This document shows, piece after piece, positions 53,688-59,801 of a DNA stretch of 59,801 nt. The notes below the pieces were generated by a model. It searched no databases. It was not told the origin of the DNA and saw nothing but the letters and a program-made list of their open reading frames with translations. Origin of the DNA: Gammaproteobacteria bacterium HGW-Gammaproteobacteria-2. Lineage in GTDB: Bacteria > Pseudomonadota > Gammaproteobacteria > Xanthomonadales > Xanthomonadaceae. The DNA is taken from contig PGZE01000017.1 of NCBI GenBank assembly GCA_002840015.1, positions 8,921 through 68,721 of the forward strand. The letters run 5' to 3'. The first letter of the stretch is position 1. Each line of letters opens with the position of its first letter. The position numbers were made by a program, and so were the translations under genes.

Positions 53688-53929
53688 GACACGCCTCCCG
53701 TAGCCTTGGCGACAACAGCCGCCAAGCCATCGACAGAACGCACATTGGACAACGTGTCGAGATCGATCGCGATATCGAATTGTTCTTCAACTTCCATTAT
53801 AAATTCCATCACTTGTATCGACTCCAGCCCGAGCCCCGAAACGAAATCGGTGTCCACGGCAAGCATTCGCCCATCGTTGATATGTTTTCTCAACATGTCG
53901 AGCAGGGTTTGTTCAATCGAGGTAACCAT
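53684..53929 (-). CDS. Dedicated acyl carrier protein of the sphingolipid cluster
   Basis: An 81-residue acidic ACP with helices EQTLLDMLRKHIN and VEEQFDIAI. The phosphopantetheine serine is Ser37 in GLGLESIQVMEF, so the usual DSL motif reads ESI. It would present the acyl chain to the SPT-like enzyme. ATG 53929 has GGAAG upstream. It is coupled to spt (ATGA) and lies 25 nt after the reductase. Confidence 0.9.
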   Translation of the reverse strand: MVTSIEQTLLDMLRKHINDGRMLAVDTDFVSGLGLESIQVMEFIMEVEEQFDIAIDLDTLSNVRSVDGLAAVVAKATGGVS

Positions 53930-53954
53930 GAGTTTTCTTCCGAAATGTAGCCGA

Positions 53955-54926
53955 TCAATCGGTGCGCAACGATGCAAACAGGCGCTGCGCGCCGGTAGCC
54001 AGATCAATCATCGGCTGCCAACCGGTAGCAGCCTGAAAAGTACGGTTGTCAGCAAGCCAATGCGCCTGACGCAATTCCCGAACCTTGCCCGGCGTCAACA
54101 TCGGCGCGTAGCCGAACGCCAAGGATAACAGGCCATTGATCGCACCGGCGCTATGCAACACACTGGCGGGAACCGGCAACAGGCGAACCGGACGGCCCGC
54201 CACGGCACGGCCCATCGCTGCCCAGTCGTACCCCCCCGGTGTGCCATCATCGATGGCATAGGTTTGATGCTGGCAGCGTGTAGGTTCAGACAGCCAGGCG
54301 TACACGGCATCCGCGAAGTCATCAACGTGCAGCAACGATAGCCGTTGATTCAGCGGCCCGGTGACCGGCGCAACGCCACGCCGCAACCAACGCAACAGCG
54401 GCAGCATTTCCTGATCGCCCGGGCCATACAGCGCCGGAGGCCGCATGATGGTCCACGGCAGATCCAGGCGCGAGTGCAACACCCCCTCGCCTTCATGCTT
54501 GGTCAGTGCGTAATCAGAAATATGCGGCCGACTGGCCGCCAGCGATGACACCAACAGCACGGGTGGCGATTGCCCGTGACCCTGCAATGCCTCGATAACG
54601 TGTTGTACACCATGGACGTTGGCGGCACGAAAATCATCCGCTACCCGGCCACGGACACTACCGGCGCAATACACCAGCGCCGAAATATCGGCCAATGCAT
54701 CACGCAACGCAGTTGCGTCATTGAGCTGTAACGCAATCGCTTCACATCCGGGCAGCATCTGCACCGCACGCGGTGAACCGGGGCGCACCAAGGCGCGCAC
54801 CCGGTAACCGGATTCAAGCAGACGTGCCTGCAGGCGCTTACCGACGAAGCCCGTCGCGCCGGTAAGCGCGACGATTCCTTTGTCCGAACCCGCTTTGCCT
54901 GAGCCAGCGATTTCGACCTCAGCCAT
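53955..54926 (-). CDS. NAD-dependent epimerase/reductase (CerR-like)
   Basis: A 323-residue extended SDR: ALTGATGFVGKRLQARLLESG at the N-terminus (partial, GxxGxxG), CAGSVRG, NVHGVQHVIEAL, SSLAASRP, YALTKHEGE with the Tyr-x3-Lys pair, and PPALYGPGD. In the bacterial ceramide pathway a protein of this class (CerR) reduces 3-ketosphinganine or the corresponding ketoceramide; the order here supports that role. ATG 54926 overlaps the end of the ligase gene by 8 nt; the longer reading inside the ligase is discarded. Confidence 0.82.
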   Translation of the reverse strand: MAEVEIAGSGKAGSDKGIVALTGATGFVGKRLQARLLESGYRVRALVRPGSPRAVQMLPGCEAIALQLNDATALRDALADISALVYCAGSVRGRVADDFRAANVHGVQHVIEALQGHGQSPPVLLVSSLAASRPHISDYALTKHEGEGVLHSRLDLPWTIMRPPALYGPGDQEMLPLLRWLRRGVAPVTGPLNQRLSLLHVDDFADAVYAWLSEPTRCQHQTYAIDDGTPGGYDWAAMGRAVAGRPVRLLPVPASVLHSAGAINGLLSLAFGYAPMLTPGKVRELRQAHWLADNRTFQAATGWQPMIDLATGAQRLFASLRTD

Positions 54927-56703
54927 TCGCCTCGGCGGCAACCGCTGCCAACTCATCGCTTGTTTCGACCCAAGACTGCCGTGCGACAAAATCGCGCTTG
55001 GTCTGCGAGCGCGACAACTTGCCCGAGGAAGTGCGCGGCAAAGTGCCACTCGGCACCAAATCAACGTGGCAGACAATGCCAAAGTGAATCTGGATCTGCG
55101 CCTTGATCTCGTCGATCAGCTGCTTCTGTTTGGCTGGGTTGGACTCATGCGATTCGGTTACAAGAACCGCCATATCGGTGCCCGTCGGGCCAGGCGCGGC
55201 AAACGCCGAGACGTGGCCATAACGCACACCTTCAACCTCTTCGGCCAGATGCTCGAGATCTTGCGGCCAGATATTGCGGCCATTGATGATGATGACATCC
55301 TTGTGACGCGCAGTAACCATCAGACGCGCACCCACGCGGTAGCCAATGTCACCGGTATTGAGCCAGCCATCAACCATCACTTCGGCAGTGGCTTCAGCAT
55401 CCTGGAAGTAGCCGGTCATTACACTGGTGCCTTTGACCCAGATATGACCACACTGCCGCTCGTCCAGCACGTTGCCATCCGGGTCACGAATCTCCATCTG
55501 GTAGCTCGGCATCAACTCGCCGCAGTCAACAAACGACAAGGTGTGGTCAAGATCACGCTGATCCAGCGGCAGCGACCTGGCTTTGCCAGTGGCATACATC
55601 AGCTCTTTCTCGACCACGTCAATTTCAAGTCCCGCGCCCAATGGCGCAAAGCTGACCGCCAGCGTGCATTCGGCCATGCCATAGCAGGCAACCCACGCCT
55701 CAGGATTGAAGCCATTGGGTTTGAGCAACTGGGCAAACTTCTCCAGCGGCTCGGCATGGATGCGCTCGGCACCCACACAGGCGACACGCCATGAACTCAA
55801 ATCGTAACGATCACAATCCGACCAGCGCAGACGCTTGGCGCACAAGGCATAGCCGAAGGGCGGACTGGATGAAATGGTGCCGCGATTTTCGGAGATCAAC
55901 TTGAGCCACAAGCGCGGCCGCATGGCAAACGTACGCGGGCTGAGGTAATCCACCGAGAGCTGGCTCGCCAGCGGCACCAGCAGGAAACCGACAAGGCCCA
56001 TGTCGTGATAAAGCGGCAGCCACGACACCATCCGGTCACCCTCGGTGATCTTCAGACCGTGAATCGCGATTTCCGACAGGTTGGCCAACGCCACCTTTTG
56101 GGTGATCGCCACACCACGCGGAAAGCGCGTGCTACCCGACGTGTATTGCAGATATGCCAGTTCATCGCCAGCCATCGGCAGCAGATCGACATCGGCTTCG
56201 GCAATTGCATCGAATTCCGACGGCAGGCCGCAGCAGGTCAGGCCGAGCGGCTCGGCAGCCTCCATCAAAAAGCCGACGTGCGACTCGGGCGATACCGCCA
56301 TCTGCGCGTCGCATGTCTGGAGCATGCGCCGAATTTGCTGGACGTAGGCGTTGCGAGCACCAATCTGCACGCTGGAAGGCAGTGCAACCGGCACATAACC
56401 GGCGTATTGGCAGGCAAAGAAGAAGCGGTGGAACAGCGGATCGGTTTCACCAATGATCGCCACCCGCGAGCCGCGCGGGCAACCCAGGCCGAGCAGTCGC
56501 CGCGCTAGCGTTTTGGCCTCATCGCGCAGATCGGCATAGCTCAGCACCGCGTGCAGTTCGCCGCGACCATTATAGAAGTTGTAGCCCGATTCCCCTTGCG
56601 CGGCATATTCCAGCGCTTCGACAAGATTGCCGAACCCTTCATGCCGAATTGGAAGAGACCCTGTTGTCCCCGTTGGCTTCATTGGCGTAGACCCGTTAGA
56701 CAT
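54919..56703 (-). CDS. Fatty acyl-AMP ligase / acyl-ACP synthetase
   Basis: A 594-residue ANL-superfamily enzyme of the fatty acyl-AMP ligase type. AMP motif LQYTSGSTRFPRGVAIT, then SWLPLYHDMGLVGFLLVPL, SSPPFGYALC, YGMAECTLAVSF, GWLNTGDIGY and the C-terminal RNIWPQDLEHLAE and SGKLSRSQTKRDF. It would activate a fatty acid and load it on the adjacent ACP. First gene of the sphingolipid set. ATG 56703 is chosen; Met at 56682 is an alternative closer to conserved sequence. Confidence 0.87.
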   Translation of the reverse strand: MSNGSTPMKPTGTTGSLPIRHEGFGNLVEALEYAAQGESGYNFYNGRGELHAVLSYADLRDEAKTLARRLLGLGCPRGSRVAIIGETDPLFHRFFFACQYAGYVPVALPSSVQIGARNAYVQQIRRMLQTCDAQMAVSPESHVGFLMEAAEPLGLTCCGLPSEFDAIAEADVDLLPMAGDELAYLQYTSGSTRFPRGVAITQKVALANLSEIAIHGLKITEGDRMVSWLPLYHDMGLVGFLLVPLASQLSVDYLSPRTFAMRPRLWLKLISENRGTISSSPPFGYALCAKRLRWSDCDRYDLSSWRVACVGAERIHAEPLEKFAQLLKPNGFNPEAWVACYGMAECTLAVSFAPLGAGLEIDVVEKELMYATGKARSLPLDQRDLDHTLSFVDCGELMPSYQMEIRDPDGNVLDERQCGHIWVKGTSVMTGYFQDAEATAEVMVDGWLNTGDIGYRVGARLMVTARHKDVIIINGRNIWPQDLEHLAEEVEGVRYGHVSAFAAPGPTGTDMAVLVTESHESNPAKQKQLIDEIKAQIQIHFGIVCHVDLVPSGTLPRTSSGKLSRSQTKRDFVARQSWVETSDELAAVAAEANG

Positions 56704-57034
56704 ATGCAAACGCTAAACCGCCCGTTGCGCGGCGTGGCAGAAAGGTTAATCTGAACTCATCATAACCTTGAACGCCACGGCTGAGAAACATTGTTTCAGC
56801 ACTTAGCGTCCTGCCGGGGCAATCTCCCGGCACGTATTGACCGGTTTCCTGACCCTGAAGTTCAATTTTTCCGCACACTGTGCGGCTGAGCACACTCGAA
56901 AGCCCTTGTTTCAGCTCAAGAACCGCACACAACCAACCGCACCGAAATACTGCTGACACATTGTACAGTGTAGACTGAACGACTGCATTTAGCCATACCC
57001 ATGCCAAGCTGCGCAAGCGGCACATAACTGCGGT
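56704..57034. other. 331-nt intergenic region with two stem-loops
   Basis: This lies upstream of the sphingolipid genes and after the slyD-like stop. TGCCGGG/CCCGGCA (56812-56818 with 56826-56832) forms a hairpin, and GCTGAGAAACATTGTTTCAGC (one base short of quoting limit, around 56780-56800) is split as GCTGAGAAACA and TGTTTCAGC. No convincing promoter was identified. One stem may end slyD transcription, though no T-run follows. Confidence 0.4.
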
Positions 57035-57523
57035 TCAGTCGTGCGTGTGACCGCCATCGCCGTGTACATGGCGATGCGCTATCTCCTCGTCGGTAGCCCC
57101 CCTCACCTCAACTACCTGAACGTCAAAGTGCAGGGATTGTCCGGCCAAGGGGTGGTTAAGATCGACATCCACCGACGTCAAGCCGACCTTGATTACGGTA
57201 ACCGCTCGCGGCCCGAACCGGGTCGAGACTTGCGTCTGCTGGCCCGGACGCAATGTTGCAGCCGCAGCGAAATACTTCTTCGGGATCCGCTGGCTCATGT
57301 CCGCACGGCGTTCGCCATAGGCCTGCTCCGCAGGTACCGTCACCTCAAATCGATCATCCACCTGCCGCCCCTTGAGCGCCTGCTCCAGGCCGGGGATGAT
57401 GTTGCCATGACCGATCAACACCGCAACCGGTTCACCATCGAACGAGGACTCGGTAGCCTCAGGCTCGCCCACTGGAGTGACCGAATAATGGAACCGTACA
57501 ACGTGGTTGTCTTCGATTTGCAT
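57035..57523 (-). CDS. SlyD-like FKBP-type peptidyl-prolyl isomerase
   Basis: A 162-residue FKBP of the SlyD class. MQIEDNHVVRFHYSVT at the N-terminus, LIGHGNIIPGLEQALKG, an insert-in-flap region VTVPAEQAYGERRADM, and the ending NHPLAGQSLHFDVQVVEV. The C-terminal tail HRHVHGDGGHTHD is His-rich, which in SlyD binds nickel and other metals. ATG 57523 is preferred because it opens the conserved N-terminus. It is divergent from the NlpC/P60 lipoprotein, 36 nt apart. Confidence 0.92.
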   Translation of the reverse strand: MQIEDNHVVRFHYSVTPVGEPEATESSFDGEPVAVLIGHGNIIPGLEQALKGRQVDDRFEVTVPAEQAYGERRADMSQRIPKKYFAAAATLRPGQQTQVSTRFGPRAVTVIKVGLTSVDVDLNHPLAGQSLHFDVQVVEVRGATDEEIAHRHVHGDGGHTHD

Positions 57524-57559
57524 GCAAGGCTCGGGTTGGGAAGAAAGGGCACAGCACAA

Positions 57560-58093
57560 TTGCCGCATTATCCAGATCACAATCCGACAACACCAGCCCA
57601 TGCCCGCAACGCTGTTTTACTGAGCGTTATCGCGTTGCTTGCCGCCTGTGCCAGCACACCCCGAATCGAGCAAGCTCAGCGCACATCACCAGCACCAGCC
57701 ATCAGCGCAGCTACACAACGCGCCAACGAGGTCACCCTGAGGGCACTTGGCCTGGTCGGCACACCTTATGTTTACGGCGGCAATACCCCGCAGGGTGGCT
57801 TTGATTGCAGCGGCCTGGTCACCTTCGTCTACGCCGAGGCGGCCGCGCTGAACCTGCCGCGAACCACTGCACAAATGGCGGTGATGCCTGCCGACAAAGT
57901 CGCGCGCAAGGCCCTGCGCACCGGCGACCTGGTTTTTTTCAGCGAACGCGACGTACCGACCCATGTTGGCATCTATGTTGGCAACGGCCGTTTTGTCCAT
58001 GCGCCGAACGAAGGCGGAACCGTCCGTCTGGACGAGTTGAGCAATCCCTACTGGAATCGCAACTACCGCTTTTCGCGCAGGGTGATCGATTGA
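57560..58093 (+). CDS. NlpC/P60 family lipoprotein (peptidoglycan endopeptidase)
   Basis: A 177-residue lipoprotein. A hydrophobic segment with lipobox LLAAC (Cys about 30) precedes the NlpC/P60 domain: GTPYVYGGNTPQGGFDCSGL with catalytic Cys83 (partial), TGDLVFF, and His135 and His147 in THVGIYVGNGRFVHAP. It should cleave D-glutamyl-meso-DAP peptide links. No ATG lies close to the signal sequence; TTG 57560 with AAAGGG upstream is proposed as start, with moderate certainty. The open frame extends far upstream through slyD but that part is not coding. Confidence 0.85.
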   Translation: MPHYPDHNPTTPAHARNAVLLSVIALLAACASTPRIEQAQRTSPAPAISAATQRANEVTLRALGLVGTPYVYGGNTPQGGFDCSGLVTFVYAEAAALNLPRTTAQMAVMPADKVARKALRTGDLVFFSERDVPTHVGIYVGNGRFVHAPNEGGTVRLDELSNPYWNRNYRFSRRVID

Positions 58094-58126
58094 TTGCACG
58101 TAGCCGGATCAACAGCCGGCAGCACT

Positions 58127-58627
58127 TCACCGCAAGCGCTGCAAATCCACCAGCACTTGCGTACGCGCCTCGCGTATCGCTGCGGACACCGCACGCTCGG
58201 CCGCAGCGTCACCATTGTCAAACGCAGTCGCATTCTCGGACCAAACAGTAAACAGGCCGTCGGCCCGGCCAGCGGTATCCGCCGACACCAGGGTGGCGAT
58301 GTCGCGGATCAGGGTCACCCGACCCCAAATGGCGATTCGGTTGGCTTCACTGTGCTGCGCACCAAAAAAACGGGTGTCGGCCAACTGCTGCACTTCGCCC
58401 AAGGCGTCCAGGGCGATGAATGCCGACTGCCGCACATTGCGATGGTGTTCGGTTGTTTCGTTACGCCAGGTGTTGTAGCCAAGGCCAAACAAGGCGATCA
58501 GCAAGCTGACCAACGCCAGCGAGTTTTGCCGGACCAGCTCGCGCAAGATCGAGAATCGACGACGGCCAGCACCATCATGCTGATCCCGATCCGAAGCGTT
58601 CACTGACTCCTGTGGGTTTGTTGCCAT
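58127..58627 (-). CDS. Predicted single-pass membrane protein of unknown function
   Basis: A 166-residue protein. A polar N-terminus, one transmembrane segment (LALVSLLIALFGLGY, about 45-60), and a C-terminal soluble domain with AFIALDALGEVQQLAD and VSAAIREARTQVLVDLQRL helices. No known motif was recognised. Orientation is probably N-in with the domain in the periplasm. ATG 58627 is chosen; a start nine codons upstream is possible. It ends 34 nt from the NlpC/P60 stop. Confidence 0.6.
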   Translation of the reverse strand: MATNPQESVNASDRDQHDGAGRRRFSILRELVRQNSLALVSLLIALFGLGYNTWRNETTEHHRNVRQSAFIALDALGEVQQLADTRFFGAQHSEANRIAIWGRVTLIRDIATLVSADTAGRADGLFTVWSENATAFDNGDAAAERAVSAAIREARTQVLVDLQRLR

Positions 58628-58742
58628 GGCGCGCACGCAAGTTGAGGCTGACATGCATTGTGCCGTATTGCGGATTTGATTGGCATCATGCCTTTATCTG
58701 CAAGCCGGTGCACAATGAACATTTCGTCCATGAGGGTACGTC

Positions 58743-59666
58743 ATGAACACCCCAATCAAGGCCAACAATCTCAAGGTAATTCTTGCCGCCACCGACTTTT
58801 CCGCAGCGGCTGACAATGCGTTGCAGCGCGCAGTACAACTCGCCAAGGCACACAACGCGCGACTGGAGTTGGTACACACCTTTGATTCTGCGCCGGTGAT
58901 GCCAGCGTGGGGCGACCCCGGCGGCGGCGCCTGGATCGGCGAAAAAATGTTCATGGATGGCGTGCGCGATCAGCTTGAGCGCGTCCGCAACCAGTTGGCC
59001 GATGAACACCACATCGCAATCAATGCCAATCTGGAGATTGGCCCAGCCCACCGCCAGATCGCCCAGCACGCTGCAGCAAGCGATGCTGATCTGGTCGTCA
59101 TCGGCGCCTCGGGCTCCTCGGGCCTGGTGCAACGCCTGCTGGGTTCGACTGCGCAAAATGTGGTGCGCTCCAGCCATGTGCCGGTCCTGGTGGTGCGCTT
59201 GCCCGGCGACAAGGCCTACGCCAACGCCGTCGCTGCAACCGACTTCTCCGATGATGCAATGCGCGCAGCGCAAATGGCCCTGCAACTGGCCCCCGGCAGC
59301 AACCTGTACCTGGTGCATGCCTATGAATCGATTTACGACAATGCACTGGCGCGAGAGTCCATGGAGCACGAAGAACTTGAACGCATGCAGGTCAAGGATC
59401 GTGACCACGCCGTCGATCAACTCCAAGCCATTTGCCACCTTCTGGGCGGAGCCGATGCGCAGGCAAATCTGCACACGACCTTGCGCGTTGGCAACCCGGA
59501 TCAACAACTCGACGCCTATGTCGGCGAAGTGAATGCTGAACTGCTGGCGCTTGGCGCACACGGCAAGACGCGCTGGGAAGCGGGTTTGCTGGGTTCGACC
59601 ACGCAGCACGCGGTCAGCCATGCGCCCTGCGATGTACTGGTGTGGCGGCGTCCGGCAGCCGACTGA
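58743..59666 (+). CDS. Tandem-domain universal stress protein (UspA family)
   Basis: A 307-residue protein of two UspA domains. Domain 1 has LKVILAATDFSAAADNAL and the ATP-binding pattern GASGSSGLVQRLLGSTAQNVV; domain 2 has AVAATDFSDDAMRAA and GAHGKTRWEAGLLGSTTQHAV. Both keep the G-x2-G-x9-G(S/T) nucleotide motif. UspE-like tandem proteins respond to starvation and oxidative stress; ligand and partner unknown. It stands alone; a CGGGACT repeat follows the stop. Confidence 0.92.
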   Translation: MNTPIKANNLKVILAATDFSAAADNALQRAVQLAKAHNARLELVHTFDSAPVMPAWGDPGGGAWIGEKMFMDGVRDQLERVRNQLADEHHIAINANLEIGPAHRQIAQHAAASDADLVVIGASGSSGLVQRLLGSTAQNVVRSSHVPVLVVRLPGDKAYANAVAATDFSDDAMRAAQMALQLAPGSNLYLVHAYESIYDNALARESMEHEELERMQVKDRDHAVDQLQAICHLLGGADAQANLHTTLRVGNPDQQLDAYVGEVNAELLALGAHGKTRWEAGLLGSTTQHAVSHAPCDVLVWRRPAAD

Positions 59667-59801
59667 GGGTGCTCGGGACTCGATAAAAAAGAAGGAGCCT
59701 GGAGAGGCTCTTGCAAAACTCTCCTTCGCGGCTGGATTTCCACCAGCCCGCACGGCGAAAAAAGAGTGGAGCGGGTGTTGCCATTGAAGGCATGATGATG
59801 G
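59667..59801. other. Window-end noncoding segment with CGGGACT unit
   Basis: One CGGGACT heptamer at 59674-59680, then an A-rich stretch and a possible stem from GAAGGAG and CTCCTTC. Nothing coding was recognised before the window ends. Confidence 0.5.

Noticed and set aside
52650..54128. 492-codon open frame antisense to the SPT-like and ACP genes
   Set aside because: The opposite strand carries clear PLP-enzyme and ACP motifs; the frame has none.
56953..56968. LexA-like box CTGACACATTGTACAG upstream of the acyl-AMP ligase
   Set aside because: One mismatch in a conserved half-site, more than 240 nt from the start, and no SOS-related gene nearby.
1..59801. CRISPR array, tRNA, rRNA or prophage
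   Set aside because: No regularly spaced repeats, cloverleaf or rRNA sequence, integrase or phage gene recognised on reading.

Overview
The window looks like chromosomal DNA of a flagellated Gram-negative gammaproteobacterium, most likely Xanthomonadales/Lysobacterales-like. The basis is roughly 60% GC, a gspG-H-I-J-K pseudopilin set, the lpoA-yraN-rsmI neighbourhood, lptF-lptG, and a flagellar locus with textbook sigma-54 and sigma-28 promoters. Taxonomy is inferred from gene content only. No rRNA, tRNA, CRISPR array, phage or complete insertion sequence was recognised.

Layout. 1-199: dispersed repeats. 200-3068 (minus): type II secretion pseudopilins gspG-K. 3077-5187 (plus): bioA and rsmE. 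5188-5480: heptamer tandem repeat plus a MITE-like element holding a REP pair. 5481-10755: rsmI, lpoA, yraN, a GlcD-type FAD oxidase and an RsuA/RluB-family pseudouridine synthase. 11312-19105 (plus): an eight-gene, largely translationally coupled membrane-lipid operon (two desaturases, FAD oxidoreductase, DUF1365, two Cfa-like methyltransferases, DUF2878, DUF1295). 19092-23554: small secreted protein, OmpA-family protein, PrpD and a LacI-type regulator. 23565-33903 (minus): flgBCDEFGHIJKL, in which flgK is broken. 34086-40566: cheV, a soluble chemoreceptor, flgA, flgM, flgN, a YcgR-like PilZ protein and an EAL-HDOD protein. 40671-45273: a CurA-like oxidoreductase, a MoxR ATPase, a broken VWA gene, a broken propeller-like gene and a small unknown. 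45532-50781: class III aminotransferase, lptA-like gene, lptF, lptG, metallophosphoesterase. 51125-56703: a lipid/polysaccharide flippase convergent with a four-gene bacterial sphingolipid set (acyl-AMP ligase, Rossmann reductase, dedicated ACP, serine palmitoyltransferase-like enzyme). 57035-59666: SlyD-like FKBP, NlpC/P60 lipoprotein, unknown membrane protein, tandem UspA.

How the genes work together. The flagellar part shows a class hierarchy in sequence: a perfect sigma-54 site precedes flgB, another candidate sigma-54 site precedes the soluble chemoreceptor that runs into flgA, and sigma-28 sites precede cheV and flgM. Two separate loci point to unusual membrane lipids: the desaturase/methyltransferase operon, related to the photo-oxidative-stress lipid genes linked to furan fatty acids, and the sphingolipid set.

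The most unexpected pattern is four short out-of-frame internal losses (estimated 20-60 nt each) in three otherwise well-conserved genes (flgK, the VWA gene twice, the propeller-like gene). Each removes a piece of conserved sequence rather than one base, so simple homopolymer error does not explain them.
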